From NCBI GenBank assembly GCA_016934695.1, contig JAFGSH010000010.1:1-22052 (forward strand): a DNA stretch of 22,052 nt. Reading direction: 5' to 3'. The position numbers and the translations under genes were made by a program. The notes beneath the pieces are model-generated. The model saw only the letters and a program-made list of their open reading frames with translations. It ran no database searches and was not told the origin of the DNA. Shown here piece by piece: positions 1 to 8,145 of this stretch (positions are counted from its first letter, which is position 1; the number at the start of each line of letters is the position of its first letter). This DNA is from Deltaproteobacteria bacterium (GTDB taxonomy: Bacteria > Desulfobacterota > Syntrophia > Syntrophales > UBA2210).

Positions 1-692
1 CGTATAAAATCGGTGGAGACCAGCTTCTCCACGGTGACCACCACCCCTCCTGTGCTTGCCTTGGCACCCCACAGCCCTTCGCTGTAAGGAGGCGTGAGGA
101 TGGTATTCCCCGCCCGATCCGCCGCCACGCCGTGTATGATGGAGATATCGGGACTGAGCGCTTTCACGAGGCCGACCTTCCGGCCGCTCCCGAAGGGATC
201 GTCGATCACCCTGAAAGAGTCCCTGTTCGCCTCCGCAAGCGAACTGCCGATGAGAGACGTCGTCGGCATCACATCCGCCCCCAGGGCACCGGCCATGAGC
301 ATAAGGGGAAAGGTAAGGATCGACCAGTCTTCCAACTCCACTTCTTTATCGGCGTAGACCCTCTGGCAGACGGGATTGGGACCGTACCAGGGATAGACAT
401 TCCCCGAAAAGGTTGTGACCACCTTTTTGATAAGGCCCAGATGAAGGAGGAGGATGACGGTATCACGGATCCCCCTCATGATCAGTGTGAAATCGGGCCT
501 CTGTCCGTAAAACTGCCGGGCGATCTCAAGGATAGCGGCTCCTGAGCAGCAATGCGTGGCGCCGATGTGTATCTTCGCGCCCGGCCGTATGTACCGCTCA
601 ATTGCCTCTCTCAGGTCGACGACCTTGCCTTCGCCCTCGTCTTCCCCTATAGTGAAGGTGCTTTCGATCAGATCATCGAATCTCCCGGCCAT
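1..692 (-). CDS. CoA-transferase family I, alpha subunit (glutaconate CoA-transferase subunit A-like), 3' end outside window
   Basis: The frame opens at an ATG whose complement lies at 690-692, preceded by a GGGAG ribosome-binding site, and stays open to the window edge. About 230 residues are visible and the stop is missing. The translation follows the layout of the GctA-type alpha subunit: an N-terminal VVDLREAIERYI segment, a glycine-rich IHIGA strand near residue 43, a PLMLMAGALGADVMP segment, an IDDPF motif, and a central SPDISIIHGVAADRAGN stretch. Family members move CoA between an acyl-CoA and a free acid together with a beta subunit that carries the catalytic glutamate. That subunit would lie beyond position 1. 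The substrate cannot be told from this half. The gene has its own promoter and a leader of about 37 nt, so it is probably not part of the S1 transcript. Confidence 0.85.
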   Translation of the reverse strand, partial: MAGRFDDLIESTFTIGEDEGEGKVVDLREAIERYIRPGAKIHIGATHCCSGAAILEIARQFYGQRPDFTLIMRGIRDTVILLLHLGLIKKVVTTFSGNVYPWYGPNPVCQRVYADKEVELEDWSILTFPLMLMAGALGADVMPTTSLIGSSLAEANRDSFRVIDDPFGSGRKVGLVKALSPDISIIHGVAADRAGNTILTPPYSEGLWGAKASTGGVVVTVEKLVSTDFI

Positions 693-735
693 AATCTCCC
701 GTCCGTCAGGTCCAAGAAGAAATAATGAAATTATA

Positions 736-764
736 AGTATATAGGAAATAGAAGCCGATGTCTA
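736..764 (-). promoter_or_regulatory. sigma70-like promoter of the CoA-transferase gene
   Basis: On the minus strand a TAGACA -35 box (764-759) is followed after 17 nt by a TATACT -10 box (741-736). Each is five of six to consensus. A second, perfect TATAAT overlaps just downstream but has no -35 box at good spacing. The predicted transcript start is near 729, about 37 nt before the ATG. Confidence 0.6.
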
Positions 765-789
765 GCAGGGAATCCCCGGATGAAACGGA

Positions 790-2001
790 CTACTTTTTCG
801 CCTTTGTTTTCTTTGACGCGCGGGCGAGTTTGTCTTTCAGGATATCGCCAAGAGTGCCCATGGAAGCAGGTTCTTTTTGCAGATACGTGTGATAATCGTC
901 ATTGTCGGGCGTTTCAGACTCAGACGCTCCTTCTTCTTGGATCATCCTCAAGGAAAGCCGTCTTTTGTCAAAGTCAACCGCCTCAACCGTAACACCCAGA
1001 GATTGACCCTGCTCCAACACTTCACCGGGATGGTTGAGACGCTTCCCTCCCCCCAGTTTTGAGATATGAATCAATCCGTCGATCCCGGGCTCAAGGGTCA
1101 CAAAGGCGCCGAATTTCGTCAGGCGTGCCACCGTTCCTCGATGGGAAGAGCCTGCGGGATATTTTTTTTCAACCTGATCCCAGGGATCGGGGAGCGTTGC
1201 CTTAAGACTTAACGCCACTCGATCCTTTTCCCAGTCCAGTGTGAGGATCATCACTTCGAGCTCCTGACCAACGGACAGGACATCGTGAATATCATCAATC
1301 CGCCCCCACCCGATCTCTGAGATGGGGAGCAGCCCCTGAATACCGCCTATGTCGACAAAAGCGCCGAATCCCTGAATAGCCGCGACCGTCCCTTTGATTC
1401 TCATCCCCTCACGAAGCTGCTCCTTGAGCGCCTCTTTCTTCTCACGCTCCTCGGCTTCCACAATCACCCGGTTGGAGAGTATGATGTTTCGACCTCCCTC
1501 TCCATATTCCGTAATCATGAAGCTCATCCGCTTCCCGACATACGCAGAGGAATCTTCAATCCGTCGCAGCCCCATCTGGGAATACGGGCAGAAAGCCAGA
1601 GCGCCGCCTGCTATCTTAACCTGGAATCCACCCTTTATCTCCCGTTCCACCAAGCCCTCAACGGGGATTTTGCTGCTCCAGGCATGGTCAAGATAGTTCC
1701 GGCCCGCCTCACCGGTGGTGATTTGCGTTGTAAAGAGCATTTCTCCGTGCCGAGACGACAGGAAATAGGCCGCGATCGTATCGCCGATCCTGAAGGGAAA
1801 TTCCCCGTTTTCATCGAGAAGTTCCTTTTTGTCCAGGGCGCCTTCGCTTTTGCCGCCGAGATCCAGAAAAACCCAGTCGGAGCCGATGTCAACGATCCGG
1901 GCTTCCACGCGTTCCCCAGGCTCCAGCCGCCCGGTTTCAGCCGTGCTCTCGTTCAGGAGTTCTTCGAACGATGCCTCTTCCTTGTTCCCCTCGTCTGTCA
2001 T
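790..2001 (-). CDS. S1 RNA-binding repeat protein, four S1 domains (ribosomal protein S1-like)
   Basis: The 403-residue protein has four consecutive S1/OB-fold repeats at roughly residues 29-93, 110-177, 198-267 and 284-353. The third and fourth are canonical, with G-TVAAIQGFGAFVDIGGIQGLLPISEI and GTVARLTKFGAFVTLEPGIDGLIHISKL stretches. The first two have diverged. A lysine-rich tail ends the protein. Full-length bacterial S1 has six repeats and binds mRNA on the 30S subunit. A four-repeat form may be a shorter S1 or a second copy used in translation or RNA handling; a full rpsA elsewhere cannot be excluded. The start is an ATG with a GAGGGGA ribosome-binding site about 9 nt upstream. No strong terminator follows in the 97 nt before the CoA-transferase start. 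Confidence 0.85.
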   Translation of the reverse strand: MTDEGNKEEASFEELLNESTAETGRLEPGERVEARIVDIGSDWVFLDLGGKSEGALDKKELLDENGEFPFRIGDTIAAYFLSSRHGEMLFTTQITTGEAGRNYLDHAWSSKIPVEGLVEREIKGGFQVKIAGGALAFCPYSQMGLRRIEDSSAYVGKRMSFMITEYGEGGRNIILSNRVIVEAEEREKKEALKEQLREGMRIKGTVAAIQGFGAFVDIGGIQGLLPISEIGWGRIDDIHDVLSVGQELEVMILTLDWEKDRVALSLKATLPDPWDQVEKKYPAGSSHRGTVARLTKFGAFVTLEPGIDGLIHISKLGGGKRLNHPGEVLEQGQSLGVTVEAVDFDKRRLSLRMIQEEGASESETPDNDDYHTYLQKEPASMGTLGDILKDKLARASKKTKAKK

Positions 2002-2168
2002 ACGTTTTTCATCCCCTCAAGCACATTCATATTCACCGCGGTCACATACTACATCCCCGATTTTTTGAAAACAACAAAAATGCCCGTCTTCCCGGTTACC
2101 GGACCGATGGCATTATTTTCATCCATTTGGATCGACGGCATGCCCTGGAGGCCGCGTACCTGCCTTTC

Positions 2169-2191
2169 AAAAAAACACGGGGTCGCACCCC
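2169..2191 (-). terminator. Rho-independent terminator after the NfeD-slipin-DUF5668 genes
   Basis: On the minus strand a GGGGT-GCG-ACCCC hairpin (2191-2179) is followed after GTG by seven T residues (2175-2169). A second short G+C hairpin (ACCCG with CGGGGT) lies just upstream, between the stop codon at 2232 and this stem. Orientation and position fit termination of the membrane-protein operon before the S1 gene. Confidence 0.75.
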
Positions 2192-2231
2192 ATAGCGGAC
2201 GCAACCCCGGAATGTCGGGTTTCACGGGGCC

Positions 2232-2558
2232 TCACGACAATCGTGCCGGCCCGCCCTTCTTGAAGAGTATATAGCCGCCCAGGACGATCAGGAGGACAGG
2301 GAGGACGTACGTACCCCAGTTCTGAATCTCGGGGAAGAAATTCTTCATTACAAAGAATCCCACACCCGCCGCACCGATAATCCATGCGCCGACATCCTTG
2401 ACACGCTGCACAAGCATGGTAACGGATATCACGATGAATAGTATGGGCCAGCTCTTATCAAACCCGTAAATGTCACTGCTGCTCAGGATCAAGAGTATGC
2501 CGAGCGTAATCAGGATGACGGCCCCGATGACACTCCGTGTTTTCCCTTCTGTTTTCAC
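2232..2558 (-). CDS. small integral membrane protein, LiaI/LiaF-like transmembrane (DUF5668) family
   Basis: The protein has 108 residues with four hydrophobic segments at about 9-27, 37-51, 57-72 and 83-99, and short charged ends. The pattern of an IGAVILITLGILLIL helix, then a W-P-I-L-F-I segment, then a second glycine-rich pair matches the DUF5668/LiaI-LiaF-like transmembrane region. This region is often found in envelope-stress or phage-shock-type proteins. The start codon is GTG with an AAGGGGG ribosome-binding site 5-6 nt upstream. It is the last gene after nfeD and slipin, 24 nt downstream of the slipin stop, and is followed by the terminator at 2169-2191. The function is inferred only from family and neighbours. 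Confidence 0.7.
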   Translation of the reverse strand: MKTEGKTRSVIGAVILITLGILLILSSSDIYGFDKSWPILFIVISVTMLVQRVKDVGAWIIGAAGVGFFVMKNFFPEIQNWGTYVLPVLLIVLGGYILFKKGGPARLS

Positions 2559-2582
2559 GGTATACCCCCTTCGATGGTTTTG

Positions 2583-3335
2583 TTAATCCCTTTTCTTCAC
2601 AAGATCCATAAAGGGCTTGAACAGATCGATCGGTATGGGAAAGAGGGTCGTCGAATTGTTCTCCGCGGCCACGTGGACAAGCGTCTGGAGGTAACGAAGC
2701 TGGAGCGCTATGGGCTGCTCCGCCATCATCTTTCCCGCTTCGGTCAGCTTCTGCGCGGCCTGGAATTCGCCTTCCGCGCTGATGACCTTCGCCCGTCTCT
2801 CCCGTTCGGCCTCCGCCTGTTTCGCCATTGCCCGCTGCATCTCCTGCGGAAGATCGATATGCTTCACCTCGACAGTCGTTATCTTTATCCCCCATGGGTC
2901 GGTGCTTCGGTCGAGTATCTCCTGGAGCTGCGTGTTGATCTTCTCCCGCTCGGCAAGGATTTCATCCAGTTCAACCTGCCCGCAGACACTCCTCAGGGTG
3001 GTCTGCGCGAGCTGGGAGGTAGCGTAGAGGAAGTTTTCGACCTCGACAACGGCGCTGTTGGCATTCATGACCCTGAAGTAGATCACCGCATTCACCTTGA
3101 TGGAGACATTGTCCCGCGTTATCACATCCTGGGGGGGGACATCCATCGTGATGATCCTCATATCCACCTTCACCATCCGGTCTATGACGGGTATCAGGAT
3201 AATGAGGCCGGGTCCCTTGGTAGCGATGATCCTTCCGAGGCGGAAGATCACTCCGCGCTCATACTCGTTGAGAATCCGTATCGCGGCCGCCAGGAATAGT
3301 ATCACCAGGACAACTACCGCTATTATTGTGTACAT
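2583..3335 (-). CDS. slipin (stomatin/SPFH-band 7 family membrane protein)
   Basis: The 250-residue protein has one N-terminal membrane helix (about 2-20) followed by a full SPFH/band 7 domain: [33 protein letters not shown], a [19 protein letters not shown] strand, and the coiled stretch [20 protein letters not shown]. Slipins form ring-like oligomers in membrane microdomains and are classically encoded beside an NfeD protease, as here. In the archaeal model the NfeD homologue cleaves the slipin C-terminus. The start has an AGGAGGT ribosome-binding site 5 nt upstream. The nfeD stop lies 12 nt before this start, so the two are surely co-transcribed. Start and length agree with the family. Confidence 0.93.
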   Translation of the reverse strand: MYTIIAVVVLVILFLAAAIRILNEYERGVIFRLGRIIATKGPGLIILIPVIDRMVKVDMRIITMDVPPQDVITRDNVSIKVNAVIYFRVMNANSAVVEVENFLYATSQLAQTTLRSVCGQVELDEILAEREKINTQLQEILDRSTDPWGIKITTVEVKHIDLPQEMQRAMAKQAEAERERRAKVISAEGEFQAAQKLTEAGKMMAEQPIALQLRYLQTLVHVAAENNSTTLFPIPIDLFKPFMDLVKKRD

Positions 3336-3347
3336 GGTACACCTCCT

Positions 3348-4661
3348 CTATATATTTTGTATTTTTTTCACTTCGAGGGTCAATCCCTTGATACCGATTA
3401 CACGTACGTCCGCCCCTCCTTCTATCAATTCCCGGCTGGAGGCATTCCAGTATTCCCCCTTTATGAGGACTTTCCCGTCGGCATGCACGGGGGTCACGGC
3501 CCTGCCTTCCCGGCCGACCATCCCTTCCGCTCCCGTGAGGGGTTTCCCCCTATGTGCCTTGACGGCAAGCGATACAACAACGATGAAAAAGAGCGACACC
3601 AGGAGTACCGTGGGGATCATCACGCTGAGCGATAGCCTGAGGGCCGGGACTGAGGATTCGAAGAGCATCACCGAACCCAGAGCAAGGGAGATGACCCCCG
3701 CCACACTGAGCATTCCGTGGCTCACGATCTTTATCTCCGCAATGAAGAGGATAACGCCGAAGAGTATCAGCGCAATACCGGCATAATTGACCGGCAGTGT
3801 CTGCATGGCGAAGAAGGCGAGGATCAGAGAAATTCCCCCGACGACACCGGGAAGAATCGCCCCCGGATTGGAAAATTCGAAGTAGAGTCCGGCAAGGCCT
3901 ATCATCATCAGGAGGTAGGCGATATTGGGGTTGCTCAGGGTGACCAGAACCCTGTCACGCACCCCCATCTCCACCCGGTTGACAACGGCCCCCTTCGTGT
4001 CGAGGGTCACGTCTCCCGACGGGAGCCTGACGATCGTTCCGTCCAGCTTGCCCAGGAGCTCCTCTATGTCGGATGCGATGACATCGATCACATTCAGCTT
4101 GAGCGCTTCCTCGGCAGAGATGGAAACACTTTCCCTGACAGCCTTTTCGACCCAGTCGGCATTGCGCATGCGCTTCTGGGCGATCCCCCGGGCATAGGCG
4201 ACCGCGTCGTTCTCCACCTTCTCCGCCATCGTCTCATCCATCTTCCCCCCGATCCCGATCGCCACCGGATGGGCGGCCCCGATATTGGTGCCCGGAGCCA
4301 TGGCCGCCACCGGTGCGGCCATGGTTATCATGACCCCCGCCGATGCGGCACGGGCGCCGGAGGGATACACGAAAACAATAATCGGCAAGGGAGGAGTGAG
4401 GAGCTCCTTGACGATGTCCCGCATTGCCAGATCAAGCCCCCCCGGCGTATCCAAGAGGAGGATGATCCCGGCGGATCCATCCGCATACGACCTGCCTATG
4501 CTCCTGGCGACGAACTCGGTAACGGCGGGGGTAATGGCCGCATCAACGGCAATCACATCAAAGACCTTGCCGCCCTCTTCTGCAAAGACCCGCCCCCCTC
4601 CGACGGCGACAAGCACACTGATTACCATGACGGCAATAACGCTACGGATTATCCTTTTCAT
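3348..4661 (-). CDS. NfeD-family membrane-bound serine protease (ClpP-like, long form)
   Basis: The long-form NfeD protein has 437 residues. In order it has a signal/anchor helix (1-27), a ClpP-like protease domain (about 33-235), four or five membrane helices (about 245-385), and a C-terminal NfeD OB-fold. Ser107 in the AASAG motif is the likely nucleophile and Lys148 lies 41 residues later, the same spacing as Ser97/Lys138 of Pyrococcus PH1510. The DTPGG loop (71-75) is present. I chose the ATG at 4661 because it has a GGAGGA ribosome-binding site 7 nt upstream and starts a clean signal peptide. The longer open frame to 4991 overlaps the uracil-DNA glycosylase gene and reads as arginine/proline-rich nonsense. 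Its partner slipin is next downstream. Confidence 0.93.
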   Translation of the reverse strand: MKRIIRSVIAVMVISVLVAVGGGRVFAEEGGKVFDVIAVDAAITPAVTEFVARSIGRSYADGSAGIILLLDTPGGLDLAMRDIVKELLTPPLPIIVFVYPSGARAASAGVMITMAAPVAAMAPGTNIGAAHPVAIGIGGKMDETMAEKVENDAVAYARGIAQKRMRNADWVEKAVRESVSISAEEALKLNVIDVIASDIEELLGKLDGTIVRLPSGDVTLDTKGAVVNRVEMGVRDRVLVTLSNPNIAYLLMMIGLAGLYFEFSNPGAILPGVVGGISLILAFFAMQTLPVNYAGIALILFGVILFIAEIKIVSHGMLSVAGVISLALGSVMLFESSVPALRLSLSVMIPTVLLVSLFFIVVVSLAVKAHRGKPLTGAEGMVGREGRAVTPVHADGKVLIKGEYWNASSRELIEGGADVRVIGIKGLTLEVKKIQNI

Positions 4662-4744
4662 GCCCTGTCCTCCGATACCCTCCCGATTTCCGCCCCTTTT
4701 CGGAAACGGCCGCGGGTAACAACATCCCCCTCCGTATCCATACC

Positions 4745-5443
4745 CTATTGCAATTCTTTCATAATCATCTGAACATCTTCCCAGACCTGCTTCTTCGCCC
4801 CCGGATTTCGCAGGAGATAGGCGGGATGATACGTGGGCATAAGCAGGATCCCGTGATAGAGGTGAAACCGCCCGCGCAGGACGGAGATGGCCGTCTCCGT
4901 CTTGAGGAGGGTCTGGGCCGCAAACTTGCCCATCGCGCAGATCACGCGCGGCTGGAGGGCCTGAATCTGCTTCACCAGAAAGGGTTCGCACGCGGCGATT
5001 TCATCAGGTTCGGGATTGCGGTTCTGGGGGGGACGGCATTTCAGTATATTGCATATGTATACCTGATCACGCCTCATCCCCATGGCCCTGATGATGTCCG
5101 TGAGGAGTTGCCCGGCGCGGCCCACGAAGGGCCTTCCCTGCCGGTCTTCATCGCCTCCGGGGGCCTCCCCTACGAACACGAGGTCGGCGTGGGAATTTCC
5201 CTCTCCGAAGACGATGTGGTGCCTTCCCGGGTGCAGCTTGCACCGTGTGCACTCCCCAAGCTCCTCCCGGACATCTTCCAATGTGAAATGAACAGGTCCA
5301 CTATCCGGTACGGCGTCGAGTGCCGCGGAGGACCCGCCATCATTCCCTTTGAGGTACAGACCCGACAGCCCGCCCCGTGTCTCCCGCTCCGACAGTATCC
5401 GTTTTTTCAGGGCGCCCGCCAGTTCCAGAAGTTCACCTCTCAT
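4745..5443 (-). CDS. uracil-DNA glycosylase, family 4 (iron-sulfur type)
   Basis: The enzyme has 232 residues and removes uracil from DNA to start base-excision repair. The four 4Fe-4S cysteines fit the family: Cys65 and Cys68 (CTRC), Cys136, and Cys152 after a 15-residue spacer. The catalytic GEAPGGDED motif starts at residue 93, and the C-terminal HPAYLLRNP motif at residue 206. The first 50 residues are variable, as is usual for this family. The start ATG overlaps the stop of coaBC in an ATGA (5440-5443), so translation of the two is probably coupled. An 83-nt gap with no clear terminator separates it from nfeD. Confidence 0.93.
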   Translation of the reverse strand: MRGELLELAGALKKRILSERETRGGLSGLYLKGNDGGSSAALDAVPDSGPVHFTLEDVREELGECTRCKLHPGRHHIVFGEGNSHADLVFVGEAPGGDEDRQGRPFVGRAGQLLTDIIRAMGMRRDQVYICNILKCRPPQNRNPEPDEIAACEPFLVKQIQALQPRVICAMGKFAAQTLLKTETAISVLRGRFHLYHGILLMPTYHPAYLLRNPGAKKQVWEDVQMIMKELQ

Positions 5444-6648
5444 CCCTTGTCCCTCTCGGTATCGATCATCCCCGCGACCCGGTCCAGGATCCTGTCCGCC
5501 ACATCCCTCTTGTCCATCAGAGGCAGTTCTTCGATATTCCCAGCTTTATCAATAATTTTAACGATATTGGTGTCATGTTGGAACCCGGAGCCGGGAAGGG
5601 CCAGTTCGTTCGCCACGATCAGGTCCATCCCCTTGGCCTTCATCTTGGCCCGCGCGTTGGTGATCAGATCTTCCGTCTCCATGGCAAACCCCACCAGGAT
5701 GCGTCCTCCTTTTTTCTTGCCGACTTCGGCGATGATATCGGGGGTCCTTTCGAGGCTGATATCCAGCTTGGCGGCTCCCTTCTTAATCTTGGCGTCCGAG
5801 ACCGCCGAGGGGCGGTAATCGGCAACCGCGGCGGCCTTGATAACGACGGTCGCCTCCCCGAGATGCTCCATCACGGCATCCCGCATCTCCACGGCGCTTG
5901 ACACGCCGACGAAGCGCACCCCTGCGGGAACGGGGAGCGCGGTAGGCCCGCTGATCAGCGTGACGCCGGCACCCCTTCTCCGCGCCATGACGGCCAGGGC
6001 GTATCCCATCTTTCCCGAGGAATAGTTGGATATGTACCGCACCGGATCAAAGGCCTCCCGGGTGGGTCCGGCGGTTATCAGTATCTTCTGCCCCTTCAGA
6101 TCCTTTTCCGTCAGGATCGCATCCACCTCTTCCGCAATATCGGCGGGATCGGGCAATCTCCCGGCCCCCTCTGTCTTGCAGGCAAGCCCTCCGCACGCGG
6201 CATCCATGAAGAGATATCCCCGCGAAGCAAGCTTCTCCATATTGTCTCGGAGAATCGGATTATCGTACATATTGACGTTCATCGCCGGGCATATCAGGAC
6301 CGGGGCCTTTGTCGCCGTCACGGTCGTGGAGAGAAGGTCGTCGGCGATGCCCGATGCGATCTTACCGATGATATTGTAAGTGGCGGGCGCAATGACGATG
6401 ATATCGGCTGCCTGCGCCAGGGAAATGTGGTGGATATCCCACTCCTCGGAGAGGGAAAACATGTCGGTATACACGGGGTTGCCGGAGAGGGTCTGGAGGG
6501 TGAGCGGGGCTATGAACCGTGTCGCGTTCATGGTCATGATCACCTTCACCGTGGCCCCCCGTTTCACCAATTCTCTCGTCAGCGCCGCCGCCTTGTACGC
6601 CGCAATCCCGCCGGTTATCCCCAAAACGATCTTTGTGTCTTTCAGCAT
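5440..6648 (-). CDS. coaBC: bifunctional phosphopantothenoylcysteine decarboxylase / phosphopantothenate-cysteine ligase
   Basis: The protein has 402 residues and performs two steps of coenzyme A synthesis. The N-terminal flavoprotein half (CoaC, about 1-180) has the GITGGIAAYKA nucleotide loop, catalytic His74, the PAMNVNMY substrate clamp (Asn124), and the redox Cys157 in CGGLAC. The ligase half (CoaB) begins at ILITAGPTREAFDPVRYISN with the SSGKMG motif and ends with a VGFAMETED and GMDLIVAN stretch. I chose the ATG at 6648, preceded by AGGGACC. The frame is open for another 39 codons upstream, but that stretch covers the promoter region and is not family-like. It overlaps the glycosylase start by 4 nt and is transcribed divergently from the M23 gene. 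Confidence 0.95.
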   Translation of the reverse strand: MLKDTKIVLGITGGIAAYKAAALTRELVKRGATVKVIMTMNATRFIAPLTLQTLSGNPVYTDMFSLSEEWDIHHISLAQAADIIVIAPATYNIIGKIASGIADDLLSTTVTATKAPVLICPAMNVNMYDNPILRDNMEKLASRGYLFMDAACGGLACKTEGAGRLPDPADIAEEVDAILTEKDLKGQKILITAGPTREAFDPVRYISNYSSGKMGYALAVMARRRGAGVTLISGPTALPVPAGVRFVGVSSAVEMRDAVMEHLGEATVVIKAAAVADYRPSAVSDAKIKKGAAKLDISLERTPDIIAEVGKKKGGRILVGFAMETEDLITNARAKMKAKGMDLIVANELALPGSGFQHDTNIVKIIDKAGNIEELPLMDKRDVADRILDRVAGMIDTERDKG

Positions 6649-6730
6649 AATGGTCCCTTGCCTACGCGGATTTGATGCAAACGTGTATCCTCCCGGATTG
6701 TCTCCAGAACCGGAAACGGAACAAAATACG

Positions 6731-6760
6731 TTGAAAAATATAACAGTTATTGTGTATAAG
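6731..6760 (+). promoter_or_regulatory. sigma70-like promoter of the M23 peptidase gene
   Basis: A TTGAAA -35 box (6731-6736) and a TATAAG -10 box (6755-6760) are separated by 18 nt; each is five of six to consensus. The predicted start is near 6767, giving a leader of about 40 nt to the ATG at 6807. It occupies the same DNA as the minus-strand coaBC promoter. Confidence 0.6.
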
Positions 6761-6765
6761 GTCAA
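6737..6765 (-). promoter_or_regulatory. sigma70-like promoter of coaBC
   Basis: On the minus strand a TTGACC -35 box (6765-6760) is followed after 17 nt by TATATT (6742-6737), each five of six to consensus. The predicted start is near 6730, with a leader of about 80 nt. It is nearly coextensive with the plus-strand promoter at 6731-6760, so one polymerase should exclude the other. Confidence 0.6.
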
Positions 6766-6806
6766 CTACTAAGGAACCGGTACACCACTGAGAAAGAGGG
6801 GGTCAT

Positions 6807-8138
6807 ATGCGAAGATATCTGGGGTTTCTGGTACTCGCCGGACTGGTTGTGCTGACGGGCGTTGGGATTTGGTTCTTTCTGGTCTATTGCGAGGGGGAAG
6901 ACCCTGAGATCGTATTGAGCAGAGATATCGGGGTGATAGGGCAGAGAACACCCTTCGACATCACCTGCATCGACAGGAAGAGCGGCATCCGGAGTGCCTC
7001 GGTTACGATATCGCAGGACGGGAAGAGCAGCACCATCGCCTCTCTCGCTCTGCCGGCGCGGGGAGCAACCCAGGAGACCCTGGCGGTTGATCTGCGCCCT
7101 GCGGACCTGAAGCTCCGCGACGGAGAGGCCACCATCGCCATATCGGTCACCGATTTCTCCCTCAGGAAAAATACGCGATCCGTCACATTCGAAGCGGTTA
7201 TCGACACCATTCCCCCCCAGATATTCCCGGTCAGCGCGTATCACTATGCAAACCCCGGTGGGACGTGCGTCGCGGCCTACACCCTCTCGGAAGCCGTGAC
7301 CCGAAGCGGTGTGCAGGTCAACAACGATTTCTTCCCCTCCTATCCGGAGGCCGCAGAGGGGATGACGCGCCATATCTCCTACTTTGCCGTCCCCATCGCT
7401 GACGGTACGGACAGGAACCTCAAGATGCATGTCCTGGCCGAGGACAGCGCCGGCAATACCACCTTCTTCCCGATTGCTTTCCACCTTAGGGACAAGAAGT
7501 TTCGCAATGACAGAATGAACATCTCCCAGAGCTTCCTGGAGATGAAGATGCCGGAATTCCAGCACCGATACCAGGACCTGCAGGGAACAACCCTGATCGA
7601 CGCCTTCTCGTACGTCAATACACGGATGAGGGCTCAGGACAAAGAAACCATCGAAGCGATCTGCAAAGACACGCGGCCCGAGCAACTCTGGGAGGGGGCC
7701 TTTCTCCGCATGAAGAATGCCGCCACCATGGCGACTTTCGGCGACAGGAGAACATACTATCACAACGATAAAGAGATCAGCACGAGTGTCCACATGGGCG
7801 TTGATCTCGCCTCCACGAGAAACGCTCCGGTGGAGGCATCGAACACGGGGGTGGTTGCCTTTACGGGGTACATCGGAATCTACGGCAACACGGTCATCAT
7901 CGACCACGGGATGGGGGTCTTCAGCCTCTACGGTCACCTCTCATCGATAAACGTCCATAAGGGGCAGACCGTCAAGAAGGGGGAGATTGTCGGCAGGACG
8001 GGCCTGACCGGAATGGCGGGGGGCGATCACCTCCATTTCAGCATGATCGTTGGGGGGCAATTCGTCAATCCCGTGGAATGGTGGGATCCGCACTGGATAC
8101 AGGACAACGTGACGCGGAAGATCTCCGGTGAAGGATGA
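6807..8138 (+). CDS. membrane-anchored M23 (LytM-type) zinc metallopeptidase
   Basis: The protein has 443 residues. A single N-terminal membrane helix (about 5-27) is followed by a beta-rich, probably Ig-like extracytoplasmic region (about 35-230). A linker then leads to a C-terminal M23 domain (about 320-425). All active-site residues are present: His329 and Asp333 in HMGVD, His377 in YGHLS, and His408/His410 in DHLHF. It should therefore be an active peptidoglycan endopeptidase in the periplasm rather than a degenerate LytM factor. The start has a GAGGGGG ribosome-binding site 4 nt before the ATG. It is the only plus-strand gene in the first 18 kb, divergent from coaBC and convergent with rapZ, whose stop is 7 nt away with no evident terminator between them. 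Confidence 0.93.
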   Translation: MRRYLGFLVLAGLVVLTGVGIWFFLVYCEGEDPEIVLSRDIGVIGQRTPFDITCIDRKSGIRSASVTISQDGKSSTIASLALPARGATQETLAVDLRPADLKLRDGEATIAISVTDFSLRKNTRSVTFEAVIDTIPPQIFPVSAYHYANPGGTCVAAYTLSEAVTRSGVQVNNDFFPSYPEAAEGMTRHISYFAVPIADGTDRNLKMHVLAEDSAGNTTFFPIAFHLRDKKFRNDRMNISQSFLEMKMPEFQHRYQDLQGTTLIDAFSYVNTRMRAQDKETIEAICKDTRPEQLWEGAFLRMKNAATMATFGDRRTYYHNDKEISTSVHMGVDLASTRNAPVEASNTGVVAFTGYIGIYGNTVIIDHGMGVFSLYGHLSSINVHKGQTVKKGEIVGRTGLTGMAGGDHLHFSMIVGGQFVNPVEWWDPHWIQDNVTRKISGEG

Positions 8139-8145
8139 GGGGGGA

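Noticed and set aside
2093..2103. CCGGTTACCGG palindrome upstream of the S1 gene
   Set aside because: It has five-base arms and one central base, no T-run directly after it and no promoter boxes at sensible spacing, so it was not listed as a site.
3717..4772. 351-codon plus-strand frame opposite nfeD
   Set aside because: It is the complement of a clearly conserved NfeD gene and its translation (many Asp/Arg/His/Pro) has no fold-like pattern.
4662..4991. N-terminal extension of NfeD by 110 codons
   Set aside because: It overlaps the glycosylase gene, reads as low-complexity Pro/Arg/Gly sequence, and the internal ATG at 4661 has the ribosome-binding site and signal peptide.
4748..5818. 356-codon plus-strand frame opposite the uracil-DNA glycosylase and coaBC
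   Set aside because: It runs antisense across two well-recognised genes and their junction; no motif or start signal.
6649..6765. N-terminal extension of CoaBC by 39 codons
   Set aside because: It crosses the divergent promoters, and family members start at the LKDTKIVLGITGG segment.
6762..7937. 391-codon minus-strand frame opposite the M23 peptidase
   Set aside because: The plus-strand frame has all M23 active-site residues and a good ribosome-binding site; the antisense frame has neither.
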